A stretch of 64,000 nucleotides of DNA from Nevskia sp. (GCA_023229645.1 JALNYU010000004.1:1-64000), one strand, 5' to 3'; counted from the first letter of the stretch, positions 43,327 to 52,654 are shown. Notes: generated from the letters alone by a model not told the origin. Translations and numbers: made by a program.

Positions 43327-44349
43327 TTAGTTTTTGGCTTTATCGACGGTCTTGTTTTTCGCGATCCACGGCATCATCGCCCGCAGTTTCGCGCCAACTT
43401 TTTCGATCTGATGCTCGGCGCCGATCCGGCGCCGGGCTTTCAGCGTCGGCTGGCCGGCTTGATTTTCCAGTACGAACTCACGCGCGAACTGGCCGGTTTG
43501 AATTTCGGTCAGGATGCGCTTCATCTCTTTCTTGGTTTCTTCGTTGACGACGCGCGGACCGCGCGTGTAGTCGCCGTATTCAGCCGTGTTCGAGATCGAA
43601 TAGCGCATGTCCGCCATGCCGCCTTCGTACATCAAGTCGACGATCAGCTTCAGCTCGTGTAAGCACTCGAAATAGGCCATTTCCGGCGCGTAGCCGGCTT
43701 CAACCAAGGTTTCGAAGCCGGCCTGCACCAGCGCCGTGGCGCCGCCGCAAAGCACCGCTTGTTCGCCGAACAGATCAGTTTCGGTCTCTTCTTTGAACGT
43801 GGTTTCGATAATGCCGGCACGGCCGCCGCCATTGGCCGAGGCATAGCTCAGCGCGATCTGCTTCGCCGAGCCGCTAGCGTCTTGATGGATGCAGATCAGG
43901 CTCGGCACGCCGCCGCCCTGGGTGTAGGTGCTGCGCACCATGTGGCCCGGACCCTTGGGCGCAATCATGATTACGTCCATATCCGGCCGCGGCTCAATCA
44001 GCTGAAAATGGATGTTGAAGCCGTGTGCGAACGCCAGCACGCCGCCTTCTTTTAGATTCGCGGCAACGTGGTCTTCATAAATTTTGCGCTGGTCTTGATC
44101 CGGCGCCAGAATCATGACGACGTCAGCACCCTTCACCGCCTCTGCCACTTCCTTGACCTTCAAGCCAGCGGCTTCAGCCTTAATCCAAGACTTTGAACCC
44201 TTGCGCAGCGCGACAGTAACGTCGACGCCGCTATCTTTCAGGTTTTGCGCATGGGCGTGGCCCTGCGAGCCGTAGCCGAGAATGGCAACCTTGCGCGATT
44301 GGATAATCGAAAGGTCGGCATCTTTATCGTAATAGACGTTGATACTCAC
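43327..44349 (-). CDS. ilvC: Ketol-acid reductoisomerase
   Basis: The 340-residue class I enzyme converts acetolactate or acetohydroxybutyrate to dihydroxy acids with NADPH. The Rossmann loop is ILGYGSQGHAHAQNL, followed by VALRKGSKSW for NADPH; IAPKGPGHMVRSTY and the metal-binding ETETDLFGEQAVLCGG are present. Length is typical. It follows ilvH on the same strand (59-base gap) and ends before a hairpin terminator. Confidence 0.98.
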   Translation of the reverse strand: MSINVYYDKDADLSIIQSRKVAILGYGSQGHAHAQNLKDSGVDVTVALRKGSKSWIKAEAAGLKVKEVAEAVKGADVVMILAPDQDQRKIYEDHVAANLKEGGVLAFAHGFNIHFQLIEPRPDMDVIMIAPKGPGHMVRSTYTQGGGVPSLICIHQDASGSAKQIALSYASANGGGRAGIIETTFKEETETDLFGEQAVLCGGATALVQAGFETLVEAGYAPEMAYFECLHELKLIVDLMYEGGMADMRYSISNTAEYGDYTRGPRVVNEETKKEMKRILTEIQTGQFAREFVLENQAGQPTLKARRRIGAEHQIEKVGAKLRAMMPWIAKNKTVDKAKN

Positions 44350-44408
44350 TGCGGTGCCCTCTTTTGGGACGGATAATGCGGGAACGGCGTACCGGGGCCG
44401 GCTCAGGA

Positions 44409-44900
44409 TTACAGACCGCGCTTGATCGCAGCGGTGCCGCTGCGAACCAGCTCCAGCACTTTGGCGATGCCCGCGATCTCACTGAGAAACGCGTTGACTT
44501 CGCTGCCGGTGCCCGTCAGCTGGACGGTACGGGTGGCTTCGGTTTCATCGAGAATCAAACCGCGGTGGCGGCGCGCGCAGTCGACAACCAGACGCGCACT
44601 ACTGCCATCAACAGCGACTTTGATCATCAGCAGTTCGGCTTCAAGATGGTCATCGCGCGTCAAATCAGTGATTTCGACGACGTCGACCAATTTGCGCGAT
44701 TGCTTGATGATCTGATCAATCACCGACTCGCTCCCCATCGTGACCAGCGTCAGCCGAGAAACGGTAGGTTCGTGCGTCGGTGCAACCGACAGCGATTCGA
44801 TGTTGTAGCCACGGGCGGAAAACATGCCGGCAACACGGGCCAAAGCACCGGCCTCGTTCTGCAGCAGAATCGAGATGATGTGTCTTTGTTCGGTACGCAT
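44409..44900 (-). CDS. ilvH: Acetolactate synthase regulatory subunit
   Basis: The 163-residue protein has the N-terminal ACT domain (HIISILLQNEAGALARVAGM, RGYNIESLSVAPT) that binds valine and a C-terminal domain with GTGSEVNAFLSEI. It activates and confers feedback on the catalytic subunit IlvB. Unusually, it is transcribed away from ilvB, with the two start codons 124 bases apart on opposite strands, and forms a unit with ilvC. Confidence 0.96.
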   Translation of the reverse strand: MRTEQRHIISILLQNEAGALARVAGMFSARGYNIESLSVAPTHEPTVSRLTLVTMGSESVIDQIIKQSRKLVDVVEITDLTRDDHLEAELLMIKVAVDGSSARLVVDCARRHRGLILDETEATRTVQLTGTGSEVNAFLSEIAGIAKVLELVRSGTAAIKRGL

Positions 44901-45024
44901 AGGGCGCGCAAGTTAGCCTTACCGAGCCTCGGACGCAAGGCCGGAGGGTTATGAATCAGTGCGAACGTGCTATAAAAGCGGCCCTTTGGCGGTCAAATCC
45001 GCGCTTTAAACAGGGCTGCATGAC

Positions 45025-46878
45025 ATGAATACCGAGCTGAAAACCCCCGCACATCCCCTTGCTGGCACAACGATGAGCGGTGCCGACATGATCGTCCAAG
45101 TCTTGGCCGATGAAGGTGTCGACGTTGTTTTCGGCTATTCCGGCGGCGCAATTCTGCCGACTTACGACGCGATTTTCCGCTACAACCAGGAAGGTCGCGG
45201 CGACGACGGTGTAGAGAAAATGCCCCTAATCGTGCCGGCCAACGAACAGGGCGCCGGCTTTATGGCCGCCGGTTACGCGCGCGCCAGCGGTAAGGTCGGC
45301 GTCGCCGTTGTGACGTCCGGCCCCGGCGCGACGAATACGGTAACGCCGGTACGGGATTGCATGGCGGATTCGACGCCAATCGTTGTCATCTGCGGCCAGG
45401 TGCCAACGTTCGCAATCGGCACCGACGCGTTCCAAGAAGCACCGATCAGCAACATCATGGGCGCCTGTGCCAAGCACGTGTTCCTGGTCACCGACGCGAG
45501 CAAGCTGGAGGCCACCGTGCGCACCGCGTTCGAAATCGCGCGTACCGGCCGCCCCGGCCCGGTCGTCATCGACATCCCGAAAGACGTGCAAAACTGGCAG
45601 GGCGTGTTCTCCGGCAAGCGGGATGCAAGCGGCCTGCTGCCGATTCCCGGCTACCGCGCGCGCCTCAAAGCGTCTGACGCCAGCGTGCTCGATGACGCCA
45701 GCTGTGCCCGTTTTCTGGAATTACTCGGTCAAGCCAAGCGGCCGCTGCTGTACGTCGGCGGCGGCGTGATCCATGCCGGCGCGACCGAAGCGCTGCGCGC
45801 TTTCGCGAACGAATACAAAATCCCGGCGGTGATGACGCTAATGGCGCTCGGTGCCTACGACACCACCGATCCCCTATCGCTGCACATGCTGGGCATGCAC
45901 GGCACCGCGTACGCCAACTACGGTACTGATGATTGTGATTTCTTGATCGCGGTTGGCAGCCGTTTTGACGATCGCGTGGCTGGCGTGCCATCGAAATTCG
46001 CCCGCGGCGCCAAGTACATCGCGCATCTGGACGTCGATGCGTCGGAGATTAACAAGGTCAAGCGCGTGCATTGGTCGCACGTCGGCAATCTGAATACCGC
46101 GCTCGGCCAGCTGCTCGATTACGCCCGTGCGAAAGACTTCAAGCCCGACTACAGTGCCTGGCACACGCATATTGCCGCACTGAAAAAAACCCACGCGATG
46201 AACTACAACCGCGCGTCAGAAGCGATCCAGCCGTATGCGGTGATCGAAGAGATCAACAAACTAACTGGCGGCGAAGCAATCATCGCGACCGGCGTTGGCC
46301 AACACCAGATGTGGGCCGCGCAGTATTTCGATTTCAAAGAGCCACGCCTGTGGCTGACGTCCGGTTCAATGGGCACGATGGGCTTCGGCTTGCCGGCTGC
46401 CATCGGCGCGCAATTCGCAAATCCCGGCAAAATCGTCATCGATATCGACGGCGACGCCAGCATCCGCATGAATATCGGCGAATTGGAGACCGTCACCACT
46501 TACGGCTTGCCGATCAAGGTTGTCGTACTCAATAACTACGGCGACGGCATGGTCCGGCAGTGGCAGCGGCTATTCCATAAGAGCCGCTTCTCAGCGAGCG
46601 ACAAGAGCCTACATAAGAAGGATTTTGTGAAGGCGGCGCAGGCCGATGGCTTTCCGTTCGCGGTGCGCTTGGACCGCAACGAAGACCTCGCGCGCGTCGT
46701 CAAAGAATTCGTCGAATTCGATGGCCCAGCGTTCCTCGAAGTGATCATCGACACCGATGCTGGCGTCTACCCAATGGTTGGCCCCGGCATGAGCTACGCC
46801 GAGATGATCACCGGCGATTGGATTGCCTCGCGCGAACCGCCGAAAGTGCTGGACGTCAACAAAACGCAGCTGTTCTGA
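45025..46878 (+). CDS. ilvB: Acetolactate synthase catalytic subunit
   Basis: The 617-residue thiamine-diphosphate enzyme forms acetolactate from two pyruvates. Key parts are the conserved glutamate loop VPANEQGAGFMAAGYARA, FQEAPISNIMGACAKHVF, the FAD region GSRFDDRVAG and the ThDP motif IDGDASIRMNIGELETV. It is longer than typical bacterial subunits, with an early insertion (GRGDDGVEKM) and an extended C-terminus ending VNKTQLF. The ilvH gene lies divergently upstream. The following ATPase gene starts 9 bases after its stop. Confidence 0.95.
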   Translation: MNTELKTPAHPLAGTTMSGADMIVQVLADEGVDVVFGYSGGAILPTYDAIFRYNQEGRGDDGVEKMPLIVPANEQGAGFMAAGYARASGKVGVAVVTSGPGATNTVTPVRDCMADSTPIVVICGQVPTFAIGTDAFQEAPISNIMGACAKHVFLVTDASKLEATVRTAFEIARTGRPGPVVIDIPKDVQNWQGVFSGKRDASGLLPIPGYRARLKASDASVLDDASCARFLELLGQAKRPLLYVGGGVIHAGATEALRAFANEYKIPAVMTLMALGAYDTTDPLSLHMLGMHGTAYANYGTDDCDFLIAVGSRFDDRVAGVPSKFARGAKYIAHLDVDASEINKVKRVHWSHVGNLNTALGQLLDYARAKDFKPDYSAWHTHIAALKKTHAMNYNRASEAIQPYAVIEEINKLTGGEAIIATGVGQHQMWAAQYFDFKEPRLWLTSGSMGTMGFGLPAAIGAQFANPGKIVIDIDGDASIRMNIGELETVTTYGLPIKVVVLNNYGDGMVRQWQRLFHKSRFSASDKSLHKKDFVKAAQADGFPFAVRLDRNEDLARVVKEFVEFDGPAFLEVIIDTDAGVYPMVGPGMSYAEMITGDWIASREPPKVLDVNKTQLF

Positions 46879-46886
46879 GATCGTTC

Positions 46887-47642
46887 ATGGACGCCGACAC
46901 CCTCGCCTACCGCTGGCGGCAGTCGGCGCTCCAGCCGATCCGCTTTCCGTCGCAGATCCTGCTTGCGGATCTGCTCGGGATCGAGCGCCAGAAAGTCGCA
47001 GCGGCGCAAAATGCGCGGCAATTCGTGCTCGGTCGCCCCGCTAACCACATGCTGCTAACGGGCTCGCGTGGCACCGGCAAGTCATCACTGGTGAAAGCGC
47101 TGCTCACCGAATACGCCCGCCAAGGGCTGCGGTTAGTCGAGGTTTCGCCGCATGATCTGCTAGATCTGCCAGATATCGTCGCGCCGCTACGTGGCCGGCC
47201 GGAACGTTACGTGCTGTACGTTGATGATTTCTCAGTCGCCGCGAACGATCCTGCGCTCGCCGCACTCAAGGCGGCACTTGACGGCGGAATTGAAGAGCCG
47301 CCTGAAAATCTCTTGATCTGCGCGACCAGCAACCGTCGCCATCTGACGCCAGAGTTTAAGCGCGAAAACGAGGAATATCGCTGGGACGAAAACGAACTCC
47401 ACCCCGGCGAAACCACCGAAGAAAAAATCGCGTTATCGGAACGTTTCGGCCTTTGGCTGAGCTTTCCGCCGTTTGATCAAAACCAGTATCTCGAAGTGGT
47501 TCGCTTGCATTTAGCCCGTTTCGGCGTACACGACTGGAACGACGAAGTCCGTAAACTCTCATTGCGCTGGGCGCTCAACCGCGCATCCCGTTCAGGCCGC
47601 GTTGCGCAACAATTTGCCCGTGATTTCGCAGGCAAGATTTAG
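46887..47642 (+). CDS. DUF815-family AAA+ ATPase
   Basis: The 251-residue protein has a P-loop (LLTGSRGTGKSSLVKAL, about residues 50-66), a Walker B-like YVLYVDDF and a sensor region ICATSNRRHL, as in the DUF815 ATPases widespread in Proteobacteria. Their cellular role is unknown. ATG 46887, nine bases after the ilvB stop, was chosen; the frame is open further upstream inside ilvB, but that would be coincidental. Linkage to ilvB may be only transcriptional. Confidence 0.88.
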   Translation: MDADTLAYRWRQSALQPIRFPSQILLADLLGIERQKVAAAQNARQFVLGRPANHMLLTGSRGTGKSSLVKALLTEYARQGLRLVEVSPHDLLDLPDIVAPLRGRPERYVLYVDDFSVAANDPALAALKAALDGGIEEPPENLLICATSNRRHLTPEFKRENEEYRWDENELHPGETTEEKIALSERFGLWLSFPPFDQNQYLEVVRLHLARFGVHDWNDEVRKLSLRWALNRASRSGRVAQQFARDFAGKI

Positions 47643-48036
47643 ATCCGCCTACTATTCCCAGTAGAGAATTAGAGCGCACTTGAATGCGTTTCTATCCCCC
47701 GTGCTCTTTTTGTGTGCATTCGCTTTGCGTATTTCCGCAAAAAAGTGAGTGAAATGGAATATTCCAAATATCTCCAATTCCATCTCTTGAAAAGCAGCCT
47801 TGGCAACCCCCGTGGTCAAGTGTCAAAGGTTACCAAGCATCGCAGTATCATGCGTTCTGAATGAGGCCTTTCTTCAGCAGCTGCCGCAATATCAACAGCA
47901 GTTACGGCTCAAGCAGCCGACAAGTTGGTTCAGCTAAGGCTCAGCAAGGCGATGTCAACCTAGGTTCAGACGCTACGTTATTGCCACTGACGAAGCCGCA
48001 CACCATAAGCGTCAAACGAACCCAAGGAGCACAACC
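47643..48036. other. Intergenic region with a terminator and no gene
   Basis: These 394 bases follow the DUF815 gene. A stem of AGAGC(G)CAC with GTGCTCT (47671-47707) followed by TTTTTG looks like a terminator. No further gene was found; the last 20 bases contain the CCAAGGAGC ribosome site of the next gene. Confidence 0.5.
47671..47711 (+). terminator. Terminator after the DUF815 gene
   Basis: A stem with one bulged G and a 21-base loop is followed by five T. It is placed 29 bases beyond the stop codon. Confidence 0.5.
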
Positions 48037-48639
48037 ATGACTATTGTTAAATCCGCCCTCGCCCTCAGCCTCGCGACGCTGTTTTCGACTGCTGCTTTTG
48101 CGCAGCAGACCACGAGCACCGCGCCAACGCCGGTTGACCGCAACGTCAATCAACAACAGCGCATCGAAAACGGACTGCAATCCGGACAATTAAATACAAA
48201 AGAAGCGGGCCGTCTGGAACGCCAAGAAACCCATGTTGAACGCCTGGAATCGCGTGCCGCTGCCGATGGCGCCGTAACCACCGGCGAAGCGAAGCGCATC
48301 GACGCCGCCCAGGACGCGGTCAGCAAAAACATTTATCAGCAGAAGCACGATGCGCAAATCGGCAATCCGAATTCCGCATCTTCGCAGCGCTTGCAGGCCG
48401 ACGTGCAGCGCAATGTGAATCAGCAGGAGCGCATCGCCAACGGCGTTGACTCCGGCACACTCACGACGCGCGAAGCCGGTGCGTTGGAGCACGGCCAAGC
48501 GCGCGTCACCCGTAAGGAAGCGAATGCCGCCGCCAACGGCCACGTCGGCGCACATGAAGAGGCGCGCATTCAGCGCACCGAAAGCCGCCAGAGCGGTCGC
48601 GTTTTCGCCAAGAAACATAACGGCCGGACAGCGAATTAA
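48037..48639 (+). CDS. Exported protein with an internal duplication
   Basis: A signal peptide (SALALSLATLFSTAAFAQ) is followed by two copies of a ~70-residue unit. The units begin DRNVNQQQRIENGLQSGQLN (residue 34) and QRNVNQQERIANGVDSGTLT (about residue 122). Each has the pattern VNQxxRIxxGxxSGxLTxxEAxxLE and then a charged helix rich in Glu, Arg and Ala. The mature protein is basic, Gln/Asn-rich and helical, and probably periplasmic. CCAAGGAG lies 8 bases before the ATG and a strong terminator follows. The function is unknown. Confidence 0.75.
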   Translation: MTIVKSALALSLATLFSTAAFAQQTTSTAPTPVDRNVNQQQRIENGLQSGQLNTKEAGRLERQETHVERLESRAAADGAVTTGEAKRIDAAQDAVSKNIYQQKHDAQIGNPNSASSQRLQADVQRNVNQQERIANGVDSGTLTTREAGALEHGQARVTRKEANAAANGHVGAHEEARIQRTESRQSGRVFAKKHNGRTAN

Positions 48640-48732
48640 GCGGTAGATTCCGCCACGCCAGCGCGGCGGGCATATGCACTTAATGCCGTGATTGATTCAA
48701 CGACACGCCGGCGTCGTCGTTTCCAAAAAAAG

Positions 48733-48756
48733 GGCCGCTTCCGCGGCCCTTTTTTC
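48733..48756. terminator. Bidirectional terminator
   Basis: GGGCCGC-TTCC-GCGGCCC with A7 on the left and T6 on the right ends both the exported repeat protein gene and the convergent acyl-CoA-binding protein gene. Confidence 0.92.
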
Positions 48757-48769
48757 ATACCGACAGAAT

Positions 48770-49033
48770 TTACGCCGTGCCGAGCAAGGTTTTAACTTTC
48801 GCGATGTACTGCTTCATCGCTGCTTCACCCGCAGTGCCTTTTAGCTTTGCCCAGGCGTCATATTTTGCTCGGCCAACCATGTCGAGCATGCCCGGTCGGG
48901 CACCATCAACGTCACCGCTGCTACCCTGTTTGTACAACGCGTAAAGCGCCAGCAAGTCTTCGTTTCCAGGCCGCTTAGCTAGCGTTTTTATGTCTTTCTG
49001 TGCCTGCTCGAATTGTGCTTTTAAATCTGCCAT
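48770..49033 (-). CDS. Acyl-CoA-binding protein
   Basis: The 87-residue four-helix protein starts LKAQFEQAQKDIKTLAKRP and contains LLALYALYKQGSSGDV, PGMLDMVGRAKYDAWAKLKG and a final helix. These are the acyl-CoA-contacting Tyr, Lys and Trp positions of ACBP. It binds long-chain acyl-CoA esters in the cytoplasm. ACBPs are mainly eukaryotic but occur in scattered Proteobacteria. A GGAGG-like sequence (AGGGAGGACGACG) precedes the ATG. Confidence 0.93.
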   Translation of the reverse strand: MADLKAQFEQAQKDIKTLAKRPGNEDLLALYALYKQGSSGDVDGARPGMLDMVGRAKYDAWAKLKGTAGEAAMKQYIAKVKTLLGTA

Positions 49034-49112
49034 CGTCGTCCTCCCTAAGGTTTAAATGAAATTGTTATGGCGCAGCTTAAACCTCAGCGCATACGTCGAC
49101 GTAGCCCGGCGT

Positions 49113-49601
49113 TCAAACGCCACGCTGCAACGTAACGAAGGTATAGGCATGCGCGTGGTACGCGTCAGCGGCGTGCGTTTCGCGAAAAGTCTCGTGCCAA
49201 TCGGCCAGACTGAGTGCGGGGAATACCGTATCGCCGGCAACGGTGGCATGCACTTCGGTCAATTCCAAACGCGTGGCCAACGGCAGCGTTTGCCGGTATA
49301 ACTCAGCGCCGCCGATGACAATCAACGCCCGGCCTTCCGCTGCGGCGAGTGCGGACTCAAGCTCGGTAAATGTTTTCGTACCCGGCGCGCTGAATGCGCT
49401 GTTGCGCGTCAACACCCAGTTCTCCCTGTCCGGCAGCGGTTTGCCGAGCGAGTCCCAGGTTTTACGCCCCATCAACACGATATTGCCGACGGTGAGCCGA
49501 CGAAAGCGCTTCAAATCTTCGGGCAGGCGCCACGGCAACGTGCCGTTATCACCGATGACACCGTTTTCGGCAAGCGCCGCAATAAGCGTCAATCCGGTCA
49601 C
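49113..49601 (-). CDS. folA: Dihydrofolate reductase
   Basis: The 162-residue enzyme reduces dihydrofolate with NADPH. Seen are LIAALAENGVIGDNGTLPWRLPEDL, VLMGRKTWDSLGKPLPDR and IVIGGAELYRQTLP. The GTG start overlaps the stop of the upstream hydrolase (GTGA). It regenerates tetrahydrofolate consumed by the ThyA encoded 1.2 kb upstream on the same strand. Confidence 0.96.
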   Translation of the reverse strand: MTGLTLIAALAENGVIGDNGTLPWRLPEDLKRFRRLTVGNIVLMGRKTWDSLGKPLPDRENWVLTRNSAFSAPGTKTFTELESALAAAEGRALIVIGGAELYRQTLPLATRLELTEVHATVAGDTVFPALSLADWHETFRETHAADAYHAHAYTFVTLQRGV

Positions 49602-50461
49602 GGAACCAGCTGACTCGCGGTGCGATCGAGCACATCAAGAATCTGCTTCACAACGAGATCCGCGCGGTTCCACAGCACGAAATGGCCTTGATCCGGAACG
49701 ACAACAACACGGCCATTCGGTTTCGGCAGCACGCTTTCGGCGTAGGCAGCGGTACGTGGGTCCACCAGTTCGTCCTTGGCGCCCTGCACCACCGTAATCG
49801 GCATCCGCAGATCTTTCCAGCGCTGCGTTTGTTTCTGCAACTCGCCTACCAACGGCAGAATTTCACGGTTTGACCAGGAAAACTCATTGGGCACGATTTT
49901 TTTGATCAGCCATAACATCATCGCGTGGTTGTACCAACGCGGCTGCTCGGTATTAGGATCTATCGACGGCGCAACTAAAACCTCGCCACGGACTTCATTC
50001 GGATAGTCCATCGCCAATTGCGCGCCAATCGGCCCGCCGAGCGAATGCCCGACGACGACCGACATACCTTCCCTGCCTTTCAGCAGCGGTTCCAACAATC
50101 GCGCTTGCTTATCTAATTCGGGTTCGACGCGACCCGGATCGGAGGCGCCAAAACCCGGCCGATCGACAGCGATCATCGTCGCGCGCTTTTGCAGCTCTGG
50201 ATTGGCCATGTACTTCGCCCAGGCCTTCCATTCTCCGGGCGTGCCGTGCACGAACACGATCCGCGCGGGACCACCGGGCATTTCCCAGTAATGAATCGTG
50301 CGATCGTCGATCTGATAGGTTTTTTCGACCGGCCGCGGCAAGGTTGGGAACAGCTCTTCAATCGAGCCACGCGGATACGGCGGATTGGCCGCTAACGCCT
50401 CGCTGGCGATAAACAACGCCAATATTGAGATAGCGAGCGTCTGGAATCGTCTGAATTTCAT
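49598..50461 (-). CDS. Exported alpha/beta hydrolase
   Basis: From ATG 50461 the 287-residue protein has a signal sequence (LAISILALFIASEALAA) and an alpha/beta-hydrolase fold. The oxyanion region is FVHGTPGEWKAW, the nucleophile elbow VVGHSLGGPIGA, the acid is in VQGAKDELVDP and the His in PDQGHFVLW. The substrate is unknown. A start further upstream (50599) would add 46 residues and hide the signal peptide. It overlaps folA by four bases, so it shares that transcript. Confidence 0.85.
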   Translation of the reverse strand: MKFRRFQTLAISILALFIASEALAANPPYPRGSIEELFPTLPRPVEKTYQIDDRTIHYWEMPGGPARIVFVHGTPGEWKAWAKYMANPELQKRATMIAVDRPGFGASDPGRVEPELDKQARLLEPLLKGREGMSVVVGHSLGGPIGAQLAMDYPNEVRGEVLVAPSIDPNTEQPRWYNHAMMLWLIKKIVPNEFSWSNREILPLVGELQKQTQRWKDLRMPITVVQGAKDELVDPRTAAYAESVLPKPNGRVVVVPDQGHFVLWNRADLVVKQILDVLDRTASQLVP

Positions 50462-50810
50462 GAGTGCGCGAGGTTTCGTATTACGAGCGTCAAAGTTATT
50501 GAGGAGCACACCAATAGTTTCATTCGGCGATAGCCACGCAGCAGCCGCCTGAGAAATACAGCGCCCGGCGAACCGCACTTCAGCGTAACAAATCATCACC
50601 GTTGCAGTCTCACTGCCAGTTTAGCAGCGCCGCGTTGACAGATTTATTTATAAAACAATGTTTTGGACTGTAAAAACCGTGCAGATCTCCCGCCGATGCA
50701 GCCCCAACAACAGTCCCAACCATTTGTCCCAATGGCCGAGCATTGGTTCCGCCCACTACGAAATTACTTAACCAGCCAGGCGCTTATCTGCCCGGCACGC
50801 CTCCTGCGGG
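50462..50810. other. Intergenic region between hydrolase and thyA
   Basis: These 349 bases show no convincing gene. An AT-rich patch with TTGACA on the plus strand (50635-50640) lacks a good -10 and has no plus-strand gene to serve. The promoter of the hydrolase-folA pair is expected here on the minus strand. Confidence 0.4.
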
Positions 50811-51782
50811 CTACACCGCCATCGGCGCGGTCAGCGGCGCGTGGTGCTGATAGCCTTCGAGCGTAAAGTCACTCGGTTCGATTTTCTCCAGCCATTCCGG
50901 CTCGTATTGGCCCGTCTTGGCGTAATCCGGTACGCGCTCAGCGATGACCAGCCGCGGTGCTGCGTACGGCTGCCGCTGCAACTGCGCTTTTAGCATGTCT
51001 AAATGGTTTTCGTAGACGTGGGCGTCGCCGATGAAATAACTAAACCAGCGCGGCGTATAGCCGGTCAGTCGGCCGACGAGATGCAGCAACGTCGCACCTT
51101 CAGTCAGATTAAACGGCGTGCCGAGGCCAACGTCGTTACTGCGAATGTACAAGCACAGCGAGATCTCGCGCGTCGCTGGCGCCGGCAAGAATTGGTAAAG
51201 AAGGTGACAGGGCGGCAACGCCATTTCTTCGATCTGCGCCCAATTCCAACCGTGAAATAAAATCCGCCGGTCCGCAGGATTATTGATAATTGTGTCGAGG
51301 CATTGGCGCAGTTGGTCCACCGCTTTATACAGCAGCACTTTGCGCGTGCCATCATCGTCGAAGGCCGCGATACGGCGATAGCCGCGTGCAACGGCATCGT
51401 CGATTTGCCCCGGATTGCTCAGATCCAGTAGCTTGTACGCGGGCCATTGTCGCCACTGCACGCCGTAAACCGGTCCAAGATCATCCGCGCCTAGGCGGTA
51501 AGGGTTGGCCAACCATTGTTTGTTTTCGTTCGCGTTCTGGTCCCAGACTTTGCAGCCCAGGGCACGAAATTCAGCGGCGCTGCGCGATGCGCGGAGAAAA
51601 CCAACCAATTCACCGATTGCGCTCTTAAACGCAAGTTTCTTCGTCGTAACGGCCGGGAAGCCCTGCTGTAAATCGAAGCGCAACATCGCGCCGGCCCGGC
51701 TCAGCGTACGTGTTCCGGTACGGTTTTCCTGCCAGACGCCGTGGTCGAGAATGTCGCGAACAAGATCGAGATATTGCTGCAT
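50811..51782 (-). CDS. thyA: Thymidylate synthase
   Basis: The 323-residue enzyme methylates dUMP with methylenetetrahydrofolate. The catalytic Cys is in LPPCHLLYQFLP, folate and dUMP contacts in RSNDVGLGTPFNL and GDAHVYENHLDML, and the C-terminus ends in MAV as in active ThyA. It is about 60 residues longer than the E. coli type, mainly by an insertion around VARGYRRIAAFDDDGTRKV in the small domain, as in the long ThyA forms. It is followed by folA and preceded by lgt on the same strand. Confidence 0.96.
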   Translation of the reverse strand: MQQYLDLVRDILDHGVWQENRTGTRTLSRAGAMLRFDLQQGFPAVTTKKLAFKSAIGELVGFLRASRSAAEFRALGCKVWDQNANENKQWLANPYRLGADDLGPVYGVQWRQWPAYKLLDLSNPGQIDDAVARGYRRIAAFDDDGTRKVLLYKAVDQLRQCLDTIINNPADRRILFHGWNWAQIEEMALPPCHLLYQFLPAPATREISLCLYIRSNDVGLGTPFNLTEGATLLHLVGRLTGYTPRWFSYFIGDAHVYENHLDMLKAQLQRQPYAAPRLVIAERVPDYAKTGQYEPEWLEKIEPSDFTLEGYQHHAPLTAPMAV

Positions 51783-51789
51783 GCGTTGC

Positions 51790-52599
51790 TCAGGCTGGGG
51801 TATTGCGCCGATACGCCAACGCCATCAACGTCATCCCGACCAACAACATTGGGACGCAGAGCTGCATGCCCATCGTGAACCAGCCGCTGTTATACAAATA
51901 GCCGAGTTGCCTATCGGGCTCACGAACGAATTCGACCAGAAAGCGGAACGTGCCATAAAGAATTAGGAATAAGCCGCTGGTTGCCATTTTGGGCCGCGGC
52001 TTGCGGCCGAACCACCATAGAATTACCAGCGTTACCAAGCCTTCTAGCGCCGCTTCGTAGAGCATGCTGGGGTGACGCGGCATTCGATCCGGCGCCTGCT
52101 GGAAGACCATACCCCAAGGCAATGTGGTTTTCGCGCCCCACAGCTCGCCGTTAATGAAGTTGCCGATGCGGCCCGCAAATAGGCCAATAGGCGCGGCAAC
52201 GGCGATGAAATCAGCAACCTGCCAAAAACTGATTTTCCGATGTCGAGCGTAAACCGCCAGCGCGACGATCACCCCGATCAAGCCACCGTGGAAAGACATG
52301 CCGCCTTCCCAAATTCGGAAAATGACTAGCGGGTCGTGTAAAAAAATTAGCCGGCCGCTGTCGTCAACGTTATAGAAAAACGTATAGCCGATGCGGCCGC
52401 CAAGAATGACGCCGAGCACGCCGTAGAACAGCACGTCGGAAACCTGTTCCGACGTCCAGTTATTGAATGCCCAGCGACCACGAATGGTGCTAAGAAACCA
52501 GAAACCCCAGAAGCCGAGCAGATAAGTAATGCCATACCAGCGCACGCTCAACGGGCCGAGGTGGATGGCGACGGGGTCAAAATCGGGATGGACGAGCAT
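51790..52599 (-). CDS. lgt: Prolipoprotein diacylglyceryl transferase
   Basis: The 269-residue inner-membrane enzyme transfers diacylglycerol from phosphatidylglycerol to lipobox cysteines. It has seven predicted helices and the Lgt signature GRIGNFINGELWG, with SVRWYGITYLLGF near the N-terminus and FLVEFVREPD towards the end. ATG 52599 gives the family-typical beginning (MLVHPDFDPVAIHLGP). It starts the lgt-thyA pair, separated from thyA by 7 bases. Confidence 0.96.
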   Translation of the reverse strand: MLVHPDFDPVAIHLGPLSVRWYGITYLLGFWGFWFLSTIRGRWAFNNWTSEQVSDVLFYGVLGVILGGRIGYTFFYNVDDSGRLIFLHDPLVIFRIWEGGMSFHGGLIGVIVALAVYARHRKISFWQVADFIAVAAPIGLFAGRIGNFINGELWGAKTTLPWGMVFQQAPDRMPRHPSMLYEAALEGLVTLVILWWFGRKPRPKMATSGLFLILYGTFRFLVEFVREPDRQLGYLYNSGWFTMGMQLCVPMLLVGMTLMALAYRRNTPA

Positions 52600-52654
52600 G
52601 GCTGCGCAGACGGAAACCTGCCGCGATTCTACGGCAGGCACCCGTCTGTCGGGG

